A stretch of 64,000 nucleotides of DNA, from positions 22,900,196 to 22,964,195 of the forward strand of contig OX421494.1 in assembly GCA_949126835.1 (NCBI GenBank), given 5' to 3'. The DNA is from Anisus vortex. Lineage: Eukaryota; Mollusca; Gastropoda; Planorbidae. The notes under the pieces are model-generated. The model had not been told where the DNA came from. It did no database searches and was given only the letters and a program-made list of their open reading frames with translations. The position numbers were made by a program, and so were the translations under genes. The number at the start of each line of letters is the position of its first letter. Positions within the stretch are counted from its first letter, which is position 1. Positions 1 through 12,769 of this stretch are shown here, one piece after another.

Positions 1-384
1 AAGCATGGACTGAATTTTAAAATCTCTTATTCAGAACAAATATTTCTGCTCTTATGTCCATGGTATAACGTATAAGGGATGAAATACTTTCTCCTGCCTC
101 ATACTCCTGACCAATGCATTTGCCAACTAGTTGACAGTTAATGGGGGTTTACACACTTCAAAAGCTTTAAAGTCCATGGGTACAGAAGCATGGACCAACA
201 TGAAAGACCTGTCAGCTACAACACAATACATAGAATGCACACACACAAAATATTTTTAAAAGGGCTAAGTCAATGAACTCAAGAAAAACATGATAGATAA
301 ATAGATAAAAACCCAATAAGCAAGATATAAAGTTCTTCACTCCTCAAGAACCTTATTCTAGATGAAAATAGAACGTGTTATGGT
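1..384. other. No gene recognised at left edge
   Basis: AT-rich sequence. The missing 3' exons of the minus-strand RNF216 gene should lie in this direction, but I could not find a phase-compatible exon with the remaining IBR and RING2 cysteines here. One short open minus-strand stretch (about 1-130) does not resemble the family. Confidence 0.4.
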
Positions 385-842
385 AAAGCCACACTATACT
401 CAAGAATCACGTTTTTACTGTAATCATGATTCAGCGAATCACTAGAATCTTGTTTCAGAGCAAATCAGAAATACAATGTTTTACAATCAGCCACGCCACA
501 CGTAATTCACGATTCACAGAAAATCAAGACGCGCAATTTTATTTTCAAGAATCAAGAAAGTGTTGAGAGTGACTGTTCTTGTCATGTTTGTTTTGTTTTT
601 TAACTAGGCTAATGATCACATGATCTAGTTTGCGATTCCCATTGGCTGACAAAGCTTGAATCAAGAATCATGTTTCCAAATTTTAGAGTATGTTCTAAAT
701 CTGTGAATCATCGCGAATCACTACTGAAACTGATTCTGGTGAATCACATTTCCCGCTATGCCACATTTGAAACGGGGAGAATCATCGTGATTTTTTAATT
801 GGATCGCAGCAAAGCACTGATTTTGTTTCTAGTGTGGCTTAG
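385..842. mobile_element. MITE-like element, AAGCCACACTA ends
   Basis: The left end reads AAGCCACACTA and the right end reads TAGTGTGGCTT, an imperfect short inverted pair. The interior is full of AATCAC/GTGATT and GATTC words in both orientations, as in subterminal repeats of small DNA transposons. No coding capacity is visible. I could not define a target duplication, so the superfamily is unknown. Confidence 0.4.
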
Positions 843-1176
843 CCTTAAGTTTCATTAGCACATAAAGAGAATAAACCCAACACATCCAAGATGTGAAAGC
901 AAGATTATGGTGAGATAAGCCATGCTTAGATGATGTTTGAAATACCATTAAACTTCAGTTAATAACCACAATTATGGTAATAGAGTGCCTAATAATGATG
1001 GATGGGATGGCAAGGATGGACACACTATACAAATGGCCATCATTATCATCTATCTAACTGCAGACATTGCCTCCCACATGTTTTAAACAGATCACTTCCA
1101 ACTTGTTTATGCCAAACTAGCATATTTTTATACATTACTGCACTGCAGAAACAACATACTAAAACAAAGAACAGCT

Positions 1177-1311
1177 TAAAAGTCATGAATATGTCTTGTC
1201 AGGCAACTTCAGCCAGAGAGCTAACGGGTGTGTAGCCTGGTTAAAAGTCATGAATATGTCTTGTCAGGTAAGGACAGCCAGAGAGCTAATGGGCGTGTCG
1301 CCTGGTTAAAA
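1177..1311. repeat. Two-copy 65-bp tandem duplication
   Basis: A 65-bp unit beginning TTAAAAGTCATGAATATGTC is present twice in direct tandem, with a few substitutions between copies, and the first bases of a third unit follow. The short ORF across it is an artefact of the repeat. Confidence 0.8.
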
Positions 1312-1359
1312 GAGTATTGATTAATTCAAGTAATAGATACAAGAACACTGATAATTTAC

Positions 1360-4300
1360 CTTTTGACAGTCCAAGTTTCTACACAAAAAAATAGTAGCTG
1401 TGGGTGATAGCTGGGCGGTAAATTTACAATCAGGACAACTGTAAATAGTTTTTTGTAAACATTAGCATAACATTATATGGAAATATGAATGCTTTAAAAA
1501 AAACTTGTCAGCACCCCCACAATTAATAGCTCAAGGTTAAGTATGCTGACAGAAACTTGCTTAAATGAAAGTTCTCATTTTTAATAAGAGAAATATTACC
1601 AATTCAGGTTAAAACATGACATGCTTGGCCCTCACAATTTAGGGCCCTATTTGATTGAAACTATAATATTGATTCTTTCTTTTTTTCTAAACTGGTAAAA
1701 CAAGAAAAAAATAATTTTTTATTAGAATTCACCTTATTAAGTCCGTAATTCCAGCCATTGTTAAATCCTCAACCATGCCTCTCTCTTCTAATTTTTCTAT
1801 GATGTCAAGTGGTAGACACCGTCTCAGCTCAGCTAACAAAGGGATAAAAAAAAAACCAATGCAGAAATGACATTATGTCCAATATGCACATTTTACATTA
1901 ACAAATAAAAATCAATATCAAACAAATCAAGACTTCTTGTATTTGCACACACTGCTCTCTGCATTGTGCATCTATTCTACAATCAGTATCTATATACATT
2001 CCCACTAAAAAGAAGCCTTTAATTTCACATCACAATAACACCAACAATTATTTTCTTGCCAAACACTTGCATATACATAAACAATAATGTATATTGATAT
2101 CAGTTTTAAAAATTTATGGAGATCTTTTTCGTTTTGTAAAAGAAGTTTTAAAAACAACAACTAATTAGCCAAAAATAAAAACATAACCAGATGTACACAA
2201 TGAGTAAAAAAAACACAACTTACACACAGGGTAAGATGTGCTACAATTTGAGGCCAAACACTGAAGTTGACACTGGAAAAATATTTTCAGTAAAGGTTAT
2301 AGTGTTAGTTATCATAACAATATCCATAACTTTCATGAGCCCATTAATATATATATTCCTTTACAAGGCAATAGTCCATTGTGAAAGCACTGGCCACTGT
2401 GATCATTCGCTTTTTGAATTATTTTTATTGATAGGTCATTTATATATTATTATTATGTTTAATGTAATAATTTCTATTTAATTACAACTGTAGGTCAGGT
2501 AAAATCTGCCTATTGTTGATTTTCTCTCCAAATTTTGAAATTGTTTTCTCTCAGGGGTTAAAATGTTATTTTTCCTCCCTAGGCTTAGAAATAGTAGTTT
2601 TCTTCTTGTAGTTTTTTCTCAGGGTTAAAAGTTTAGTTTGCTCCCCTAAACTTAGATGTTATGATTTTATTTATTTTTATTTAGACTTCATTGGCTAGCT
2701 TGAGTATATTTGCATAGATTTCTGTTTTTATGCTTATACCTTTAATGTAATATTATTTAATGTTTAGTATTGGAACACCGAGAAGAAATTAAAGTGTTCT
2801 TGCATTATACCTGCATTGGATAGCAGGTTGATATTATGAATTTCTAATAAACTTATTTTGTGTGTAATGCTTAAAACAAATTTGTTGTTTTGAATAGTTT
2901 GTTTTAGTGTTGTTGTTGTTTATATTTGTCTGTTAATTAGTTCTAGCAAATAGTGTTTTTTGGTATTGATCAGTCTAGGTAGCTAATAACCTCTCTGTAC
3001 TCAGATTACCCAAACCCCCCAGTTCCGCTTTTCCCTTTGGCCCCTCCTTCTATTAACCACTAACTTCCCGTATCACCCACTATATACACTTAGTAAAAAA
3101 AACGATGTTTTGGACCATAAAATTTCAATGATAAGCAGGAAATACATGGTAGTAGAAATGTTCTACTACTTGTTTCTTTTTACAGAAATGAAATTCACGG
3201 ACATTTACTATTTCTTCTGATGTTTTAATAATGTAGTAGGCCTACTGTAATATTAATATTCTTTCAATCTAAAACTAATTAAAGAATTAAAAGGGATATT
3301 CAGCATATATCGAATTCGTGATTAAAACAGTGTAAATGCAGCAATAATTGTTTGTAGGCCTAAATAAAGTCTCGATACAAAAAAATCTCACATCGGGAAA
3401 ATATGGAGGTTTTTATGTCGTGACCCTGGGAAGTTAGTGGTTATGATAAACATAAATTAATTTTGAACCACAACCTCCCCACCTTCCTACTTGCCCTGGT
3501 CTCCTTACATAAATTATTTCATTTTTTTTCAAATGTTATTCTAAAATAGCCCACCTTTCCTGACCCATAAATTTTCTCCTTGATGTATGAGTTCAGGCAC
3601 TCTTGGCATATTAAGTGACCATCAGCACATTGGACCATCATTTCAAATTCAAAATCACCACAGCAACAAACACATTCTATAGTTGATTTCATTGGCAAGA
3701 CTTTATCAACTGGCAATGAAAAATCCAGCTAGAAAAAAAATCATTTGAAAGTTAATTAGATCCATTAATCAAGAAAGACAATCATCAAATTGTGTTTGTA
3801 AATATGTTGTCAAAGAACAAAGAGAGTTATTTACACACATAAAACAATGATTTCACAAAGAGAGTTATTCACACACATAAAACAATCATTTCACAAAGAG
3901 AGTTATTTACACACATAAAACAATGATTTCACAAAGAGAGTTATTCACACACATAAAACAATGATTTCACAAAGAGAGTTATTCACACACATAAAACAAT
4001 GATTTCACAAAGAGAGTTATTCACACACATAAAACAATGATTTCACAAAGAGAGTTATTCACACACATAAAACAATGATTTCACAAAGAGAGTTATTTAC
4101 ACACATAAAACAATGATTTCACAAAGAGAGTTATTCACACACATAAAACAATGATTTCACAAAGAGAGTTATTCACACACATAAAACAATGATTTCACAA
4201 AGAGAGTTATTCACACACATAAAACAATGATTTCACAAAGAGAGTTATTCACACACATAAAACAATGATTTCACAAAGAGAGTTATTCACACACATAAAA

Positions 4301-7300
4301 CAATGATTTCACAAAGAGAGTTATTCACACACATAAAACAATGATTTCACAAAGAGAGTTATTTACACACATAAAACAATGATTTCACAAAGAGAGTTAT
4401 TCACACACATAAAACAATGATTTCACAAAGAGAGTTATTCACACACATAAAACAATGATTTCACAAAGAGAGTTATTCACACACATAAAACAATGATTTC
4501 ACAAAGAGAGTTATTCACACACATAAAACAATGATTTCACAAAGAGAGTTATTCACACACATAAAACAATCATTTCACAAAGAGAGTTATTTACACACAT
4601 AAAACAATGATTTCACAAAGAGAGTTATTTACACACATAAAAAAATGATTTCACAAAGAGAGTTATTCACACACATAAAACAATGATTTCACAAAGAGAG
4701 TTATTCACACACATAAAACAATGATTTCACAAAGATAGTTATTTACACACATAAAACAATGATTTCACAAAGAGAGTTATTCACACACATAAAACAATCA
4801 TTTCACAAAGAGAGTTATTTACACACATAAAACAATGATTTCACAAAGAGAGTTATTTACACACATAAAAAAATGATTTCACAAAGAGAGTTATTCACAC
4901 ACATAAAACAATGATTTCACAAAAAGAGTTATTCACACACATAAAACAATGATTTCACAAAGAGAGTTATTCACACACATAAAACAATGATTTCACAAAG
5001 AGAGTTATTTACACACATAAAACAATGATTTGACAAAGAGAGTTATTTACACACATAAAAAATGATTTCACAAAGAGAGTTATTCACACACATAAAACAA
5101 TGATTTCACAAAGAGAGTTATTTACACACATAAAACAATGATTTCACAAAGAGAGTTATTCACACACATAAAACAATCATTTCACAAAGAGAGTTATTTA
5201 CACACATAAAACAATGATTTCACAAAGAAAGTTATTTACACACATAAAAAAATGATTTCACAAAGAGAGTTATTCACACACATAAAACAATGATTTCACA
5301 AAGAGAGTTATTCACACACATAAAACAATGATTTCACAAAGAGAGTTATTCACACACATAAAACAATGATTTCACAAAGAGAGTTATTCACACACATAAA
5401 ACAATGATTTCACAAAGAGTTATTTACACACATAAAACAATGATTTCACAAAGAGAGTTATTCACACACATAAAACAATGATTTCACAAAGAGAGTTATT
5501 CACACACATAAAACAATGATTTCACAAAGAGAGTTATTTACACACATAAAACAATGATTTCACAAAGAGAGTTATTTACACACATAAAACAATGATTTCA
5601 CAAAGAGAGTTATTCACACACATAAAACAATGATTTCACAAAGAGAGTTATTTACACACATAAAACAATGATTTCACAAAGAGAGTTATTTACACACATA
5701 AAACAATGATTTCACAAAGAGAGTTATTTACACACATAAAACAATGATTTCACAATATAAAAACAAAAGATGTCCCTTAAGAAACAATAAGGGGCATGGG
5801 TGGCCAAGCAGCAGCACGTTCAGCTGACATACTGAAGGTCCTGGGTTCAAATCCTGGTGAAGGCTAGGATTTTTTCTCGGTACTGGAGGGTGTCTCTGAA
5901 TCTAGCCAGCTTTGATAGGTACCTGACACAAGTCTGAGAAAAAGTAAGGGCAGCTGGGCATTGTGCTGGCCACACGATCCTCAAGTTAGCTGTGACCACA
6001 GCCCAATGAATCGATTATGTCTGACTATCTTTACTTACTTAATATCTTAGTCGAGATGTCATTTATGGTGAGCAGGACACTATTTCTTTTTAAGCTTTAA
6101 ATCAATCATTATTGTTCAGTTGTTGTTTTCTATAAAAAGGAGTAACATTTTAATAGTTTCCTAGCTGGTTTATAGAGCTGATGTTTAAGTTTAAATGTCA
6201 CTCATTTGTTTTTAAAAGTTTTAGTAATTAGTTTTGTTCAAGGACAAAGTCACATTTACTTTCAGAATGTTGATGTTATCAATGCAATACATTTTCAGCA
6301 TTGATTCTTGTGAGCCACACATTTTAACCTTTAACCTTTAACCTAACACCATGGGCATTTACCTCCTCTTTTGTTTTTCTATGCCGGTATACAAAATCAA
6401 CTTCTGCTTGTAAACTCTGGGGAAGCTGGCGAATCTCTCGAGCATTCCTTAAGGCAGGCATTCTGCAGATCTCAAACAATTTGCTGGACCCTCTATCTAT
6501 GGTGTATACAAGAAAAACGACAACAATAGCTCACCATTGAAATATATTTGAAAAAAAGCATTAAGTCAATTCATTTATATCAACAAATGTTTGGTGCTCC
6601 ATACCCCTCTCTTTCTCTCACTCTCTCTATATATATATATAAATAAATACACACACATGTGTCTGGAGTATGTCCCTGAATATCCCAGATCTAAAGAATA
6701 CCCCTGGCATCAGTATAGAAAGTAAAGACAGCTAGATGATGTGTAAAGCCTTTTGTTATCTTTTTCAGCCCAAAAGATTGCAAAACAAAATTGTAAGCAA
6801 TGTGCGTTTCCATCTCATGAGGTTAGCTTTGTTTCATATAGATCTATTCTTTCATATATCCCTTTTTATTAAAAAAAATAATTTTTTTTTCAGCAAGAAA
6901 AGTACTGCTAATATTTGCATATAGGTTGCACTAGTATAATGGTTGCAGCCTTTTAAGTGTTAATTTTAAATAACTTTTATTATGTTTGAATTATGTTTAC
7001 ATGCTTGAAATGCTAATTTGAAAATGACATATTTTAATAATAGAATATCTTTATTAATATATTTTATAAACAATAAGCAGTAAATTGAAGAAAACTTACC
7101 ATTGTGAAGATTTAGTCTAACAATGCAGGCCTTATTGCGTTTGGATTTCTCTGAAAAATAGTGTGATACAAAATAATTATAGTGATGCAAAATTACCAGG
7201 ATATGTATAGGTTTACATTTTACACCCTTACCAGGATTCAAAAGCCTTAAAAATGTGATCATTTCAACTACCATTATGCAAATATAATTCAAACTTTAAT

Positions 7301-8603
7301 ATAGAAATGACATGTTTTGAATCATTAAAAACACACTGTTTGATGATTGGTACATACAAAAAAATAGAAACCTAACCTTTATTTGTTTCTGCTTCAAATT
7401 AAGATGAATACTTGTTACTTATATCTTTAAAAAAATGTAATTTTTTAAAACAAATTAGATTGCAACCTACATGCAAGTAAACTACAAAATATTATTTTAA
7501 AAACTCTAAATATGTATTTAATATAAGATGTACATAATGCTCCCAGCATGTCAGAAAAATAATATATATTGAAAACATTGCAAGAAGATAACATTGCCTA
7601 CCATCAAATTCTGATCCCTTTTTGAATTCCTCCATCACTTTACTCAAGACTCTATGTGTTTTTGCATACTGTCCTCCAAAAAAAACTAAGATTGAGTTTA
7701 TGTCACATTCATAGAGCTGAAACAAAACCAAAATTTAAAAAATCCTATTAATAAAAATAAGAGTCGGTGGTGTAACAAATAACCCTTCCAAAAGTAATTA
7801 CAAAATTCAAACAAAATAGGCTACTAGTTATTTTTTCTACTTTAGTAGGGTGACTATATATCCAACTGTGTTGGGTGATTGGATAAAAGTAAAGACATCG
7901 GGCTATTGTGTACACTGTAACAAACAAGGCCATTGGACAGGCAACTTTACTTACTGTTAATGTTCTTACTAATGTAAAATGGGACAATCACTGAGCACTG
8001 GATGTCCATCCTTATAGACCAGAGTTCAATTCACACTTTAAATGCCATATTTCTTAAGAATGTTCCTGACTCTACCCTGCCTTAAGGGGCACCAGTAATC
8101 AATTATGTAAAATTAAAGGTGGTTGCAAAATAGTGCTGGCCACACAATCCCATCTATTATGGCACGTGCTGATGGAGCCCAACAAGTAAACTGTAAACAA
8201 CAGCATACTCTGAATCTAATTACTTGAACTTGCATCTCTTCCATGGAATTTTCCTGAAACTGGTTTTATCATAATGATCTGAATATGACTATGCATCTAG
8301 GAGAACAAGCTTAGATCTTGTGCGCTAATGACACCTTGTGCATACACCAATATTCATGTAAGCCTAATTTGCCATTTTGTTTTTATTGGGCTATATTGCT
8401 TCAAGTCCAACTACAATAGCTCAAAATAGCTCATAGTTCAACATGTTTAAGCAAGTAGATCTACATTTCGCTTCTCTAGACCTTGTAGACTACAAGTAGG
8501 AACACCTTACCTGACAAAAGTCAAGCATCAACTGCCTCTTACATACAGAATGTGAATACTCGACATGTGTAAATTGTCTTGTATAATAGTTAATAGTTTC
8601 CAT
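1360..8603 (-). CDS. RNF216: E3 ubiquitin-protein ligase RNF216, partial
   Basis: RING-in-between-RING (RBR) ubiquitin ligase; in the known family it forms ubiquitin chains on target proteins. Minus-strand exons, each with AG acceptor and GT donor and matching phases: 8603-8511 (starts ATG), 7716-7602, 7150-7100, 6496-6363, 3728-3555, 2272-2224, 1832-1733, 1438-1360, giving 265 in-frame codons. RING1 lies in exon 3728-3555 (ECVCCCGDFEFE, QCADGHLICQECL, GSGK) and is completed by the 49-nt exon (CQLQC...NCSTSYPV). Exon 1832-1733 gives the SELRRCLPLDII linker and exon 1438-1360 starts the IBR (SCPDCKF, FLCRNLDCQK). Order and spacing match vertebrate RNF216. The rest of the IBR, RING2 and the C-terminus are outside the window. 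The first listed exon may instead start at acceptor 8612 and be internal, because vertebrate proteins have a far longer N-terminus. Its introns hold a 51-copy minisatellite and a SINE. Confidence 0.9.
3817..5755. repeat. 38-bp minisatellite, about 51 copies
   Basis: Near-perfect head-to-tail array of a 38-bp unit containing ACAAAGAGAGTTAT then TACACACATAAAACAATG. The main variation is C or T in TTATTC/TTATTT, a few ATCATTTC units, and occasional short units (about 5050, 5410). Variant order repeats in blocks, suggesting recent multi-unit amplification. It sits in the RNF216 intron between the exons ending at 6363 and starting at 3728. There are no spacers, so it is not a CRISPR array. Confidence 0.97.
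5785..6040 (+). mobile_element. tRNA-derived SINE
   Basis: The head resembles a tRNA with an A-box-like TGGCCAAGCAGC and a B box GGTTCAAATCC. A conserved body follows (GAAGGCTAGGATTTTTTCTC, GCATTGTGCTGGCCACACGA, AGCTGTGACCACAGCCCAAT). Related copies lie near 8000, 19990 and 60570, which supports a dispersed family. It lies in an RNF216 intron. Confidence 0.8.
7985..8195 (+). mobile_element. Degenerate SINE, same family as 5785
   Basis: Contains a decayed B box (AGTTCAATTCA) and the body words GTGCTGGCCACACAATCC and GAGCCCAACAAG seen in the 5785 copy. Much diverged; the tRNA-like head is barely recognisable. Confidence 0.5.
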
Positions 8604-8612
8604 ACTTGATGA

Positions 8613-9562
8613 CTGTTGAAGAATAAGTGTTTTTATAATATATTATATCACAATGCCTAAATCTAATATTACATTTTTTTTTACAAACAAGATAAAGTTA
8701 AAGTATTGACTAATTTGCCAAGCTAGTGTCATTCTTTTATTTTCAATGGACTTAGTTTAGTGGAATCAGGAAATATTATGAATATTAGCTTATAATAAAA
8801 ATATAAGAATTAACTCTAAATGATTGGCCTTTTTATATCCTTATATAACCTAGGTTGGCTCAGTTAGCACTAAAGACTGGCCCTTAAAGGTTAAGCCAGC
8901 ATTTCCTACTTTTTCCTTCCATGACCTGGTTATTTTTGTATTTCTATTTTGAAACCCAGTAACATTTTTATAGCATAGGCCTTTTACTAGCTTATAGGTA
9001 TACTTGTTCCTAGATTTCCACACATGTTTTTACTTTTTGTGACCTAGTAATTTGGTTTTTGCATCCAGTAGGCCTATCTGGGCAATGCTGACCAAGGTCA
9101 TTAGCTCGAGATCATACTACTAGCCATGTTAATATTTCACCTGAAATTCAGGCAATATTATAAATTTCAATAAGTATAAATAGGTCAATTTCAATCTAAT
9201 GATTTCTTAATATTTAATAATTTATACTATGACTAGGCCTACTTATACTAAATAATAGATTGTACTCTAATAATAATGGGCCTATATTAGCATATACCCC
9301 TATGGAGTATATAGAGTATTCCTGGCAGTATAGCATATCTTATATTATTAGACCTATATTATATTCTTTTAATTTTAATACAATTAGGCCTAGGCCCTAG
9401 GCCTATTTTATAGACAAAGCTAAAACATTCCAGGATTCACAAACTATGGCTATGGCCAAATTATAAATGATGAAATGCCTATAAAGTATACAGTAAAGTA
9501 TTAAAGTATAAATTAAAGTATAAAGACTATATCAATATATGAGTAGGTGAGTAGGCCTATCA
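8613..9562. other. Non-coding stretch upstream of RNF216 exon
   Basis: AT-rich DNA with many 'taggcct' words. I see no exon or clear transposon. It lies between the most upstream recognised RNF216 coding exon and the hAT composite, so it is probably intron of RNF216 or its 5' flank. Confidence 0.4.
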
Positions 9563-12500
9563 CTCCTATCTAGGGTTGCCAGACGTCCGGCAAAAGGAGG
9601 ACATGTCCTTTTTAGCTCTGCGTCCTCCGTCCAGCAGGCAAAGCTCAAAACCCTTAAAATGTCCGGCTTTTGTACGCTAAAAGTTTTTAAAACCCTTAGT
9701 GTATTTTTATGTTATTATTTACCGCCAATAATTGGATGGGTCGGTTAAAGCAAAATACTGCAGTATTTAGCAGGAAATGCAATGAATTATATTGTGTTAT
9801 CTAATGTGTTGTTATGTTAATTGTCCACCGAACTTCTTTCCACATCTCAAATTTCCTTTGCACACATACTCTCAAATGTCACAGCTTTATTGTTGTAAGA
9901 GGTAGCCGGTGATAGAATATACGCTAGTGACTCACAATAATATTACGAGTCTAAACAAACTGTTAGGGCAAATGATGCAAGTTTTGGGGTTAAGGTGAAG
10001 CTCCTATCCCTTAAACATGCCGGCATTGGCCCCATTCGGAATCAATTAGAGTTTTCCCCCCTTGCCGTAATCCGTACCTATTAGGTTGCCAGCAGTTGCC
10101 CGCATGGCGCCCCAATGAAAAGCGATATCGCTATGCTAGGAGGCCTTAGTAGGCCAAAATGGCCGCCATTTTGGCGTCGATACACGCGCTGATACCTGGG
10201 TCGATTATGGGCCAATGCGGGCATTAGACATGCGGGCGCGATTAGGGTTTGCCGGCATTGGGGCCTAATGGATATCCCCCTCCCTTCTCCGGCTTTTCAT
10301 TTCGTTTCCATATCGGGCCAATGACGGTAGTTTATTACCAGCGCAATGCGGTTTTTGCCTTCATTGACCCGTATATTTAGTCCTTATCAAACCAACATTG
10401 GGTGGATTCGGATTTTACCTTTATTTACCCACTTTTACATAATTATAATACAATATACAAAAAAAATTATTATATAAACAAATATAGTAAAAACAAGTAA
10501 AACAAAACAAAGAAAGTGATTTCGTTTATATTTTATTATATTTGTATTCAAAATATTTTTTTGCAACATACAATAAAAAGTATATATTCAATCAATAAAG
10601 CAAAACAGTGACAGTAAATAAAGTGCAAAAACATGGAAATGGTAGAGTATTGAAGTTAATAACATTTTTTTTACATAACTACATCAAATAATTTTGGTAA
10701 AGTTAGGGTAATAGTACAAAATAGTTGGACATAATATATAGATATGCCTAAACAATAAATATGATATAATATAGATATATAATATAATATTTTTTTTTTA
10801 CTTGATATACAACTTAATTTATTAATTTAACAATAGCCATGCAGCAGAGTAATGGGAAAAAAATATATTTATGGGAAAATATATATAGGCCTACTAGCCT
10901 ACATCATTACTACAAGCCTACATAGAAATATATATTGATAAAATATAGCACTATGTAAACAGACATTATAATTATAAGTAAACATTGTGCAATCAAAATA
11001 AAAAACAAAATATGTAGGCCTTTGCAAGCCAAGTAGGCTAAGCTATTTTAAAATATAGGTATACATTCAAAATACCAGTTTTTACAAATTTTGTGGAGAA
11101 AAAAATGTTATTGTCTAACAATAAAATAGCATTAGTGCAAAATGGAAGATTAATGGGACAATATTATTTAACCCTGAATAATGGGCAGACCGATAATGTA
11201 TTCCAATAATTAATCAATTTAACACTCTTGCTAGGCCTACAAAAATGAAGATAAATTGTACACAATAGGCCTACAACTAAAATTGCTTTATTTATTTAAA
11301 AATAGGACTCAAAATATCTTTAACACAAAAACATGTAATATATTGAGGGAAAAAAAAACATTAACATGCACAGCAATGGATTCAAATGGAACACAAGATA
11401 TTTTAGGGCTGTAATTTTTTTTTTATACTATACACACACACTTATATTATTTTTGTATGCTAACTCAAGTCTTTTTCACAAAACATTAAATAATGCAATA
11501 AAGTATCATCTTTAATTATACTTCTCCTATAGGCATATCATAATAATAATAAATAACATTTTGAACCAATTGTGATATTGTAAAAAGCACAGTAATGGAA
11601 ATGGAACATAAGATATTTCTTTAAAAAAAAATATACAGTTGAATACATTTGAATATTATAGACAATCAGACACACATACGGTTAACCAAAAAAGAGGGTC
11701 TACATTCATTAAAATATTATGTAATGATTACCGTTAAAAGTACTACAATTATTAAACAAAATTAATAAAACTTTTGACACAACTTGTGATATGGTTAAAA
11801 AGCACACTAATAGGCCTACAGTAATGGGTACAGAACATAAGACATTTATTTAAAAAAATATATACATGATTATAAATTGCTTGAAGTTAACCAATATGAA
11901 AAAGTAAGCTCTACACAAAATTATAAGTTGTATGTTTACCAAAAAAAAGCAACACATTCATTATAATGTTATATATTTAAAATTCATTATATTATAACCA
12001 GATCAGTTACGGTAAGTCTTTTCAGAAAAATGTATAGTACATATATATCACTTTAAATTATACAGATAACTTTTAATTTTTCAAAGTGAAAATATTTTAA
12101 CAAAAATAACACCCACCACAAAATGCCACAACTGACAATGAGTACTGGTACTTAGTTTAACCAAAAGATTTATTATTTTCAAAAGCAACTTTCATAATTA
12201 ATAAATATGAGCCATTTAGAATACTGGGTACATTTTTTTGCATACAAAGAATAAATCCATGAATATTCAACCACACACTACTTCCACAGGAAAAATTAAA
12301 CTGATCTGCTCATACTATGGGCTATAAATAAGTCAAGGCAAGCACACATGTGAAAGTTTTCTAAGTATATCATGGTCCATTCATCAGCCATTATGTAATC
12401 CTACAGAAATCTTTAATTAGCACTGTCTGGTGGATAACACATCTTAATATCCTAGTAGAGAACGTTTGTATATACTGCCAAATGCACACAGGTTCTTCTA

Positions 12501-12769
12501 TTAAATCCAGCCATAGAATTGTCCATGCTCAAATGAATTGTGAATAAAGTACACTATGGTTGTGGAAGGACCTGTCTTGTCAGGTATTGTATAAGTCAAA
12601 ATCAACTGGATGTGGTCTTGGTTATAGTGTTTGTACAATAGTCCATATTTCATAAAATCTCCAGGTACATAAAAATGTCAGATGCTGATCTATTGGGTCC
12701 TCTTGGGCTTTTTTGTAACTGTAGTTTGGTTAATTGATGAGTACTGCTTTCCCTAAATGTTCACACCTG

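Noticed and set aside
1040..1100. Minus-strand TCGRQC segment as the next RNF216 IBR exon
   Set aside because: It resembles the family's TCRKCQ, but there is no AG acceptor in the right place and a stop follows soon after.
3817..5755. CRISPR array
   Set aside because: Units are directly contiguous 38-bp repeats without spacers, in an intron of an animal gene.
10001..10008. Third CTCCTATC next to the nested insert
   Set aside because: The octamer also occurs at the inner left junction, but without a partner at the inner right junction; a chance match is likely, so it was not used as a duplication.
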